Of a stretch of 9,162 nt of DNA, positions 1 to 6,975 are shown in pieces; position 1 is the stretch's first letter, and each line of letters starts with the position of its first letter. The translations under genes and the position numbers were made by a program. The stretch lies in assembly GCA_025352865.1 (NCBI GenBank), contig JANXSB010000487.1, positions 1 through 9,162 on the forward strand, given 5' to 3'. The stretch is from Chthoniobacter sp. Lineage in GTDB: Bacteria; Verrucomicrobiota; Verrucomicrobiia; Chthoniobacterales; Chthoniobacteraceae. A model generated the notes under the pieces. The model searched no databases. It was not told the origin of the DNA and saw nothing but the letters and a program-made list of their open reading frames with translations.

Positions 1-3000
1 AATCCCGCAATCAGCGGCGGCGTCGCGGATGGCAGGCTGAAGCTCGTCATCGAGGGACTGCTCAACGGCCAGCCGGGCGACAAGGACAGGCTCATTTTCT
101 CCACCGCGCTCCAGCATTCCATCAAAGCCACACGCGACAAACTCACGCACAGCCTCGCGCTCACGATCGACATTTTGCAAGGCGACGCGAAGGAGCTGCC
201 GCTCACGATTTCCGGCGACGGTGAAATCAGGCAAGTGACCGGAGAACAGCTCCAGGACTGGAGCATCCGTCAGGAAGTGGATGGAAAACGCACGCTCATC
301 CTGCGCCCAAAAAAGGGCGACAAACCGCTTACGCAACTCGCCGTCACCGTCGTCGCTGAGCGCGAATTGAAGGACTGGAAAAATCCGGTCGCGACCTTCG
401 CGCTCACGCCGCCGCAGCCCGTGTTGTTCAGCGGTTTTGTGAAAGTGGAAGCGACCGCTGACCTCGACATCCAGGTCGATGCGCTGACCGGGCTGCTGCC
501 TGTCGAGGCGAAGTTTTTGCCCGAGTCGCTGCGCGGTGTGCCAAAGCCCGATGAGCCCGAGGCGCTCGCGTTTCAGTTCCACGGCGCGGCCTACACGCTG
601 CCGCTGCGCATCACCGCCGCCGATCCCGAGACGCGCAAGGTGGTGCTGCGCGATTACAAACTCACCGGTGCGCTCGCGGAGCAAAACGCCGCGTTCATCC
701 TTACCGCGACCGCGCGTGTCACGAATCCGAAGGGCGACACGCTCGCACTGCTTTCCGGCGCGGTTGCGCTCACGGAACTCGCGCCGCATCCCGACTGGCA
801 CGTGACCTTCGACCGCGGGATGTACGTGTTCGTCTTCGACAAGGCGGGCGACTTTCCGCTCTCGTTCAAATTCAACGCCGCCGTGCGGCACGACGGCGGC
901 TGGAACAGCGTCGAGTTCCGCATCGCGCCGAGCGTGCTGCAACCGCTCGTCCTGCAAGGGCTGCCCGCGGACACGCAGTTTGAGTTTCTCGGCGCGGCCC
1001 GGCCGGAGCGCGCGGGCAATGACTTCACGAGTTTCCTGCAAGCCGACGAGGCGGTGAAGCTCGCGTGGAAAACCGCCGCGCCGGAAGCCGAGGGCAAACT
1101 TTTCTACGCCGCGGAAATGCTCGCGCAGATCAGCGTCGGGCCGGGGCTGATGCGGCAGGCCGCGCTGCTCGATTGCAAAGTGATGCAGGGCGAACTCGAC
1201 AGCGTGACGCTGCTCCTGCGCGGCGCGGGCGAGGTCACTCGTGTGCAGGGCGAGCAGGTGCTCGCGTGGAAAGTGGAGCCCGGTGCGAAGCCGGACGAGC
1301 GGCGGCTCGTGGTGCAGTTCAATCAGCCGCAGAAGAACCAGTTCACGCTGCATGTGCAGACGCAGACGCCCATCGGCGCGTTTCCGCAGACGGTGGATGC
1401 GATGCAACTGCGGCCCGAGGGTGCGACGCGGTTCGCCGGATATTTCCGCATCGTGAACGAAGGCGCGGTGCGGCTCGAAGTGGCGGACGCAAAAGGTCTC
1501 TCGCAGATTTCGCCCGAGCAATTTCCCGAGAGCGATGCGACGAAGGCGGCGTTCCGCGCGGGTGGCGAGCAGCGGTTTGCGTATCGTTTTTCCGGCGCGG
1601 ATTTCGCGCTGCGGATTCAGGCCGATCAAATCCTGCCCGAGCTGACGGTCTCGGAAGTCCTCGCGTATCAGCTTGGCGAGACCGAGTTGAGCATCGATGC
1701 CGAGATCGAACTCGACGTGCGCGAAGCTCCGTTGCGCGAGCTGCTCATCCGCGTGCCGCGCGGTTACGCCGTCGCGAAACTCAACGCCGCGGGCCTCAGC
1801 GATTACTTTCTCCGCGACCTCGAAGATCCCGCCGACGCCGAGCTGCGGCTCGTCTATGCGCAGCCCGTGTCGGGCCGGCAGGTCGTGCAGCTTCGCCTCG
1901 AAAAAAACACGGCGCTCGGCGCTGCGGCGTGGGCGCTGCCGCGGATCGATGTGACGAAAGCGAAGTCGGTGCGCGGGCATGTCGCCGTTTCTGCCGACGC
2001 GGGTTTCCGGCTCACCGCCGAGAAGACGCAGGCGCTCACGGAAATCGCGACCGCGTTTTTTCCGCGGAAGGTCGCGGGCATCCAGGCGGCGTTCCGCCTC
2101 AGCGAATCCGCGTGGCAGGCGACGATGCGCGTGGAGCGGCTGCCGCAGTCCATCCAGGCGGATGCGTTCCATCTTTTCTCCATCGGCGAAGGCGTCGCGT
2201 ATGGCAGCAGCGTGCTCAATTACGTCGTCTCCGGCGCACCCATCGCGGCGTTCAAGGTCGAGCTGTCGGCGGAATATTTTAACGTCGAGTTCACCGGCAA
2301 AGACATCCGCAACTGGCAGAAGACCGACGGCGGTTTCATCGTGCAACTGCACACGCCGGTCGCGGGCGCCTACACGCTGCTCGCGACTTATGAGCGCCCG
2401 TTCAAGGCGCAGGGCGAGACGCTCGCCTTCACCGGCGCGCGCCCGCTCGATGCGCAATCCGAGCAGGGCCACACGCTCGTCATCAGCGCGTATCAGTTTC
2501 AGGTGAAGCCGGTGAATGTCTCCGCCGGATTGCTGCCGCTGGAGACGGGCGAAGTGCCGCCGGAATACCGTCTCTTCTTCGACGCGCCGATCCTCGCCGC
2601 GTATCGCTACGCCGCGCGGCCTTTCAATTTGAGCCTCGCGCTCAGCCCGCTGGCGCAGGGCGATTCGGTCAGCCAGGTGGTGGATCGCGCGGCGCTGACC
2701 ACGCGCATTTCCAAGGAGGGCCAGGTGCTGACGGAGGCGAAGTATTTCGTGAAGAACCGCGGCAACGCGCATTTCCGCGTGATTTTGCCGCAAAATAAGT
2801 CAGCTGGAAAACCGGAGGGTGACAGCGCCTACGCTGGCGATGGAACTCCGACTACTGAGTTATGGGCCGCGACGGTGAACGGTGCGGCGGTCGTCCCGGT
2901 AAAAGACGGGAATGCGAACCTCATCCCGCTTCCCCAGCAGGCGGACCCGAACGCTGTGTTGGAGATCGTTTTGAAACTCGCCGAGCGCTCGAAGGATCCG

Positions 3001-6000
3001 AAGCGCGTGAAAGTCGAGACGCCCGTCGTCGCTGCTCCGGTCATGCTCGCCGAGTGGAAGCTGGAGCCGGACACGGCGCAGCGCCTCGTCTATCGCGGCG
3101 GCTCGCTCACGCCCGTCGGCGGCGTGGCGGATGTCTCGGGCTTTGCGCAGCTCGCGCGGATGCTGGGCGACCGCGAGGCGCTGGTGATGCTGCTCGGCGC
3201 TCTCGCGCTGATCGCGCTCGCGGTCTTCGTCTGGCGCGGTGCGGTGCGCGAGGGCGTTTTGAAATTCAGCGCGCGGCACTCGCTCGCGTTGCTGCTCGGT
3301 TGCGCGGCGTTTGTTTTTGCGGGCGGGGCGCTCATCGGGCTGTGGAAAATCGCCGCGCAGCACACGGCGGAAGTGGCGCGCGAGATTACCTTTCTCGCAC
3401 CGGTGCAGCAGGCGGGCAGCGCGCTGTCGGTGGAGGTGGAAAATGTGGTGGATGAAATGACTGTGCTGGGCGTGATCGGACGGGTGTGGCCGGCGTTTTT
3501 CGCGCTGTTCGCGTGGGTCTATGCGTGGGTCGCGCGCAAGCCGGCGTGGACGATCGCCGGCTGGACGCTGCTCGCGTGGGCGGCGCTGCGGTTTCCAAAC
3601 GGAGCGGGCGCATTCCTCGCGGTCGTCGCGCTTTTTGCGGTCTGGCACATCGCGATTCCGGCGCTCCGCCGGCTCTGGCAAATGCCGCGCGCGCCGAAGC
3701 CCGCTGCGCCATTGCCCACCGCGGCGACGGTGGCGCTGCTCCTCGCGCTGTTCGTCAATGCCGCGTCGGCGCAGGAATTACCGAAGCAATCCTCCTTCGC
3801 GGAGACGGTGACGCAGGAGGTTCGCGTGGAGGAAAAGTTCGCGCTCGCGACGGCGAAAATTCATTGGCAGGCGGTGAAGGGCCAGCGCCTGCCGGTGCTT
3901 TTCGAACCCGCCGTGCTGACGAAGGCGACCTTCCCGAACGCCGCGCTGAAACTTGTGCAGACGGGCATCGCACCGAAGCGCACGCAGGAGTTGCTCGCGC
4001 TGGAAAGCGGCGCGTTCGACATCGAGCTTTCGTATCAGGTGCCGGTGGTGAAGAAGGACTCGGAGAGCGGATTCGTGCTGCCCGCGCAGTTTGGATTCGT
4101 GAACCGGCTCACGCTCACGCTCGTGAATCTCGACGTGGATGTCAGCTCGCCGCAGGCCGTTTCCATTGATCGCAAAACGGCGGGCAAGGACACGACCGCA
4201 GCGCTGGTGCTTGCGCCGGTGAACGACATTTGGATCGGCTGGAAACCACGCAGCCGCGATGTCGCGCGGGAGAAGGCGGTTTTTTTCGCGGAGCTGACGC
4301 AGCTCTACGCGCCGACCGCGGGCGTGGTCGAGGGGCTGCATCACGCGGCGATCCGGCCCGCGCAGGGCGAGCTCGCGGAGCTGTCGTTCAGCGTGCCGAA
4401 GGGCGCGACGATCACGGACGTGTTTGATCCGGCGACGCTCGCGCCGGTGAAGGAGGGTGAGAAGGTGCCCGCGTCGGTCGTCTCGCAGTGGCGCTTCGAT
4501 CCCGACACGGGCAAGTTGCGCGTGAATCTCTCACCGCCGCAATCGCGTTCGTTTTCGCTCCTCATCCGCTCGCAGATCGCGACTGGGCCGCTGCCTGTGG
4601 AGCAAGCCGTGGGGCTGATCGCCGTGGAAAGTGCGGCGGGGCAAATCGGCCTGCTTGGCGTGGCGACGGGCAACGAAGTGCAGCTCGACACCGTGACCGC
4701 CGAGACGCTTGCGCCGATCAATCTCGAAGACTTTCCCGGCAACATCGCGTCCGTGCTCGGCGCGCAGATTCCCGGCCTCACGGTGCGCCGCGCCTTTCGC
4801 TATGCGGATGTGAAGGCGACGGCGGCGGTGAAGGCGTCCGCTGTCGAGCCGGACGTGCGCGTGGAGTCGCAGGACACGCTTTCGCTCGGCGAAGACCGCG
4901 CGCTGCTCGCGAGCAATGCGACGGTGGAGATCACGCGCGCCGGGATTTTCCGGCTGAGTTTTGCGCTGCCTGCCGGGATGGATGTGGAGTCCATCGCGGG
5001 CAAGGCGGTGAGCCATTGGACGGAGCTGAAGACGGACGCGGGGCGGATCATCACGATGCACCTGCGCGGGCGGACGGAGGGGCAGCAGCAGTTTGCGATC
5101 AGCCTCACGGGGCCGGGGATGAAGTCGGCGAAAGCGATGGTCGCGCCGCAGCTCATCTTCCGCGAGGCGAGCAAACAGCGCGGGACTTTTCTCGTGGTGC
5201 CGGAGCAGGGGATGCGTCTTCAGGTGACGACACGCGAGGGTGTGACGCAGCTCGATCCGCAGAAGTCGGGGATCAAGCAAAAGGGCGTGCTCGCGTTCCG
5301 CATTTTGCAGACGCCGTGGAATCTCGCGCTCGATGTCGAGCAGGTCGATCCGTGGGTGCAGGTGACGAGTTTGCAGCACGCGACGGTCGGCGAGGCGCTG
5401 GTGAAAGTGACCGCGAATCTGCAATACCAGATCGAGAACACGGGGCTGAAAGCGTTCCGCGTTTCGCTGCCGGTCGATGCGGACAACGTGAAGTTTTCGG
5501 GCGATCAGGTTGCGGATTTTCTCGCGCTGCCGGGTGAGGCCAACGCCGCGCTCAAGACGTGGGAGGTGAAACTGCACCGGCGGGTGATCGGACAGTATCT
5601 TTTGCAGGCGACGTATCAGACGCCGGTGGCTGCGAATGCTGTGGGAATCAGCCTTCGCGGGGTGCAGGTGGCGGAGGTGAATTTGCAGCGTGGGTTTGTG
5701 ACCGTGCAATCCGGCGGGCGGTTGCAGGTGCGCGTGGACGCGCCGCCCGCGGCACTCCAACCGGTGGAATGGCAGAGCATTCCGCGCGCTTTGCAAAAGG
5801 ATCTGACCGCGTCGTCCGCGAGCTTCGCCTACCGGCTGGTCGAGCCCGCGTTTGCGCTGCCGATGAAACTCGAACGCCACGAAGCCGCGAAGCTGCAGCC
5901 CGCGCGCGTGAACAATATCACGTTCACCTCGGTCATCTCCGACAGCGGCACGATGCTCACGCAGGTGCGGCTGGAAATGCTGCCCGGTGACTTGCGCCTG

Positions 6001-6975
6001 CTGCGCCTCACGCTGCCGAAGGACGCGAAATTCTGGTTCGCGTTTGTGAATCAAAACGGCGTGTGGCCGTGGCGCGAGGGCGAGCAGATTTTGATTCCGC
6101 TGGAGCAGCAGTCGCGTACGGACCGGGCGCTGCCGGTGGAGCTTTTTTTCAGCAGCCAGATCGGCGCGGCGGGCGCTTCCTCACTCGATCTGCAACTGTA
6201 CGCGCCGAAGTTTGACCTGCCGCTCGAAAACATCACCTGGCATGTCTTTCTCAACGAAAAATGGCAGCTCAAAAAGTGGACGGGCTCGCTGCAAATGCAG
6301 CGCGAGCAAACCGTGACCCGCGCGAGCGCGGTGGATGTGCAGACGTATCTGCAAAGCAAAGCGATGCAGCAGCGCGAGAAGACCAGGGAAGCGGAGCAGA
6401 TGCTCGCGCTCGGGAACACGGCGCTCGCGCAAGGCAATCCGCAGGAGGCGCGGCGCGCTTTCAACTCCGCGTTCGGACTGAGCCAGCATGACAACGCCTT
6501 CAACGAAGACGCCCGCGTGCAGCTTCACAATCTCAAGCTCCAGCAAGCGGTGGTGGGTTTGAACGTGCGCAACTCCACCGTGACCGGCGAGGCGGATGCG
6601 CTGACTGGAAAACTCCGCGCGAGCGGTGGCAAGGATGCGAACTACACGCAGCAGGACGCGAAGCAGATCATCGACCGCAATACCGCGGACGAAAACACCG
6701 CCTTCACCAAACTCGCCGAGCGCCTCATCCAGCAGCAGGACGCAGCGGTGAACAATCCCGCCGCGATCCAGGCGAGCATCCCCGAGCAGGGGCGCATGCT
6801 GACCTTCAGCCGCGCGGTCGCGGTGGACAACTGGGCCGATTTGCAAATCGGGATCGAGGCGAAAGCCGCGGGGAGCGCGTCGTGGTTCACGCGCCTCGTG
6901 ATGCTCGCCGGCATCGCGGTGCTCCTCGCGCTGGCGATCCGCGCAGCGCAGTCGTTCCGTGGTGCGCTGCGATAG
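1..6975 (+). CDS. Giant membrane-anchored modular repeat protein, 5'-truncated by the window edge
   Basis: The frame is open from base 1 to the TAG at 6973-6975 (2324 residues), so the true start lies upstream; a TTG at 175 is internal. I do not recognise the family and assign no enzymatic role. Most of the protein is beta-strand-like sequence in modules of about 170 residues, each ending in a hinge such as AYRY, AFRY or FAYR. Two homologous halves (about residues 230-1041 and 1278-2100) are separated by five hydrophobic helices (residues 1060-1220) and a signal-peptide-like segment (1228-1257). The second half is followed by a TPR-like helical stretch (about 2128-2175) and a final membrane helix (2299-2313) with a basic tail. 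Basic residues lie on the predicted cytoplasmic loops, so both beta-rich halves should be outside the cytoplasm. Only two cysteines are visible. The frame is intact with uniform codon use, except at 2796-2862. Confidence 0.93.
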   Translation, partial: NPAISGGVADGRLKLVIEGLLNGQPGDKDRLIFSTALQHSIKATRDKLTHSLALTIDILQGDAKELPLTISGDGEIRQVTGEQLQDWSIRQEVDGKRTLILRPKKGDKPLTQLAVTVVAERELKDWKNPVATFALTPPQPVLFSGFVKVEATADLDIQVDALTGLLPVEAKFLPESLRGVPKPDEPEALAFQFHGAAYTLPLRITAADPETRKVVLRDYKLTGALAEQNAAFILTATARVTNPKGDTLALLSGAVALTELAPHPDWHVTFDRGMYVFVFDKAGDFPLSFKFNAAVRHDGGWNSVEFRIAPSVLQPLVLQGLPADTQFEFLGAARPERAGNDFTSFLQADEAVKLAWKTAAPEAEGKLFYAAEMLAQISVGPGLMRQAALLDCKVMQGELDSVTLLLRGAGEVTRVQGEQVLAWKVEPGAKPDERRLVVQFNQPQKNQFTLHVQTQTPIGAFPQTVDAMQLRPEGATRFAGYFRIVNEGAVRLEVADAKGLSQISPEQFPESDATKAAFRAGGEQRFAYRFSGADFALRIQADQILPELTVSEVLAYQLGETELSIDAEIELDVREAPLRELLIRVPRGYAVAKLNAAGLSDYFLRDLEDPADAELRLVYAQPVSGRQVVQLRLEKNTALGAAAWALPRIDVTKAKSVRGHVAVSADAGFRLTAEKTQALTEIATAFFPRKVAGIQAAFRLSESAWQATMRVERLPQSIQADAFHLFSIGEGVAYGSSVLNYVVSGAPIAAFKVELSAEYFNVEFTGKDIRNWQKTDGGFIVQLHTPVAGAYTLLATYERPFKAQGETLAFTGARPLDAQSEQGHTLVISAYQFQVKPVNVSAGLLPLETGEVPPEYRLFFDAPILAAYRYAARPFNLSLALSPLAQGDSVSQVVDRAALTTRISKEGQVLTEAKYFVKNRGNAHFRVILPQNKSAGKPEGDSAYAGDGTPTTELWAATVNGAAVVPVKDGNANLIPLPQQADPNAVLEIVLKLAERSKDPKRVKVETPVVAAPVMLAEWKLEPDTAQRLVYRGGSLTPVGGVADVSGFAQLARMLGDREALVMLLGALALIALAVFVWRGAVREGVLKFSARHSLALLLGCAAFVFAGGALIGLWKIAAQHTAEVAREITFLAPVQQAGSALSVEVENVVDEMTVLGVIGRVWPAFFALFAWVYAWVARKPAWTIAGWTLLAWAALRFPNGAGAFLAVVALFAVWHIAIPALRRLWQMPRAPKPAAPLPTAATVALLLALFVNAASAQELPKQSSFAETVTQEVRVEEKFALATAKIHWQAVKGQRLPVLFEPAVLTKATFPNAALKLVQTGIAPKRTQELLALESGAFDIELSYQVPVVKKDSESGFVLPAQFGFVNRLTLTLVNLDVDVSSPQAVSIDRKTAGKDTTAALVLAPVNDIWIGWKPRSRDVAREKAVFFAELTQLYAPTAGVVEGLHHAAIRPAQGELAELSFSVPKGATITDVFDPATLAPVKEGEKVPASVVSQWRFDPDTGKLRVNLSPPQSRSFSLLIRSQIATGPLPVEQAVGLIAVESAAGQIGLLGVATGNEVQLDTVTAETLAPINLEDFPGNIASVLGAQIPGLTVRRAFRYADVKATAAVKASAVEPDVRVESQDTLSLGEDRALLASNATVEITRAGIFRLSFALPAGMDVESIAGKAVSHWTELKTDAGRIITMHLRGRTEGQQQFAISLTGPGMKSAKAMVAPQLIFREASKQRGTFLVVPEQGMRLQVTTREGVTQLDPQKSGIKQKGVLAFRILQTPWNLALDVEQVDPWVQVTSLQHATVGEALVKVTANLQYQIENTGLKAFRVSLPVDADNVKFSGDQVADFLALPGEANAALKTWEVKLHRRVIGQYLLQATYQTPVAANAVGISLRGVQVAEVNLQRGFVTVQSGGRLQVRVDAPPAALQPVEWQSIPRALQKDLTASSASFAYRLVEPAFALPMKLERHEAAKLQPARVNNITFTSVISDSGTMLTQVRLEMLPGDLRLLRLTLPKDAKFWFAFVNQNGVWPWREGEQILIPLEQQSRTDRALPVELFFSSQIGAAGASSLDLQLYAPKFDLPLENITWHVFLNEKWQLKKWTGSLQMQREQTVTRASAVDVQTYLQSKAMQQREKTREAEQMLALGNTALAQGNPQEARRAFNSAFGLSQHDNAFNEDARVQLHNLKLQQAVVGLNVRNSTVTGEADALTGKLRASGGKDANYTQQDAKQIIDRNTADENTAFTKLAERLIQQQDAAVNNPAAIQASIPEQGRMLTFSRAVAVDNWADLQIGIEAKAAGSASWFTRLVMLAGIAVLLALAIRAAQSFRGALR
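688..3123 (+). repeat. First half of an internal protein duplication
   Basis: This segment (about 812 residues) aligns by eye, in the same order, with 3832-6300. Matching landmarks are AAFILTATARV with EKFALATAKIH, GKLFYAAEM with EKAVFFAEL, LSQISPEQFP with LAPINLEDFP, and RLSESAWQATMRVE with RILQTPWNLALDVE. The closing module pairs LTTRISKEGQVLTEAKY with ITFTSVISDSGTMLTQV. Five module hinges (aromatic codons at 1066, 1582, 2092, 2602 and 3091) correspond one to one with five in the second copy. Divergence is high, so the duplication is old and visible only in protein. An extra module of the same kind, with its hinge at 571, precedes this half, so the array continues to the left. Confidence 0.8.
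2796..2862 (+). repeat. 67-base imperfect palindrome inserted in frame in the giant gene
   Basis: The outer arms taagtcag (2796-2803) and ctgagtta (2855-2862) pair at 7 of 8 bases. Middle arms cggag (2813-2817) and ctccg (2846-2850) and inner arms cagcg (2823-2827) and cgctg (2832-2836, loop ccta) pair perfectly. The encoded residues are polar, glycine-rich and unlike the flanks, with a TTA leucine codon and three ACT threonine codons in a gene that otherwise prefers GC-ending codons. The equivalent place in the second half (LPKDAKFWFAF) has no such stretch. Only one copy is seen in this window. The interpretation as a palindromic mini-repeat insertion is inference. Confidence 0.6.
3178..3660 (+). 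other. Central membrane domain of the giant protein, five helices
   Basis: Five hydrophobic segments are encoded at 3178-3234, 3277-3345, 3484-3534, 3544-3594 and 3604-3660. The loops at 3235-3276 (R, R, K, R, H) and 3535-3543 (R, K) and the segment after helix five (RR at 3667-3672) are basic, which fits the positive-inside rule with the first beta-rich half outside. The loop of about 45 residues between helices two and three is acidic (several E and D) and would be external. Five helices leave the chain in the cytoplasm, so the next hydrophobic segment is needed to export the second half. Confidence 0.75.
3682..3771 (+). other. Internal signal-peptide-like segment in the giant protein
   Basis: The 30 residues from the in-frame ATG at 3682 have a textbook signal peptide layout: a basic n-region (MPRAPKPAAP), a hydrophobic core (ATVALLLALFV) and a small-residue cleavage motif ASA followed by QE. 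They sit about 1227 residues into the visible protein. There is no Shine-Dalgarno-like sequence upstream of 3682, so an independent start there is not supported. It is more likely the fossil start of a second gene now fused, serving as a sixth membrane helix, possibly still cut by signal peptidase I. Confidence 0.65.
3832..6300 (+). repeat. Second half of the internal protein duplication
   Basis: This segment (about 823 residues) is the partner of 688-3123. Its hinge aromatic codons lie at 4240, 4795, 5296, 5830 and 6277. It starts just after the internal signal-peptide-like segment and ends before a helical TPR-like stretch. Relative to the first half it has an extra loop near 4430-4470 (the stretch containing APVKEGEKVP) and lacks the roughly 20 residues encoded by the palindromic insert at 2796-2862. 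No cysteine codon is visible in this half. Confidence 0.8.
6382..6525 (+). other. TPR-like helical hairpins near the C-terminus of the giant protein
   Basis: The encoded stretch with LALGNTALAQGNPQEARRAF matches the spacing of a tetratricopeptide repeat: small residues at the helix-packing positions, a turn at GNP, then a second helix ending in AFGLS. A second, weaker helical pair follows (EDARVQLHNLKLQQAVVGL). The preceding residues are glutamine- and glutamate-rich and may form a helix or coiled coil. This would sit outside the membrane just before the terminal anchor at 6895-6939, and could be a site for protein-protein contact. Confidence 0.55.

Noticed and set aside
175..177. TTG as the start of the giant gene
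   Set aside because: The frame is open to base 1 and residues 1-58 align with the corresponding segment before the next module (RLIFSTALQHSI with KLFYAAEMLAQI), so coding continues upstream.
1065..2282. 405-codon open frame on the plus strand overlapping the giant gene
   Set aside because: It is Arg- and Ala-rich low-complexity translation in another frame, and the giant gene's frame across it shows conserved repeats.
4531..6054. Long open frame of 507 codons antisense to the giant gene
   Set aside because: It is rich in Arg, His and Leu with no recognisable domain; this is the usual antisense shadow of a GC-rich gene with strong codon bias.
3682..6975. Second half of the giant protein as an independently started gene
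   Set aside because: No stop codon separates it from the first half and there is no ribosome binding site before the ATG at 3682; kept as a fusion hypothesis instead.
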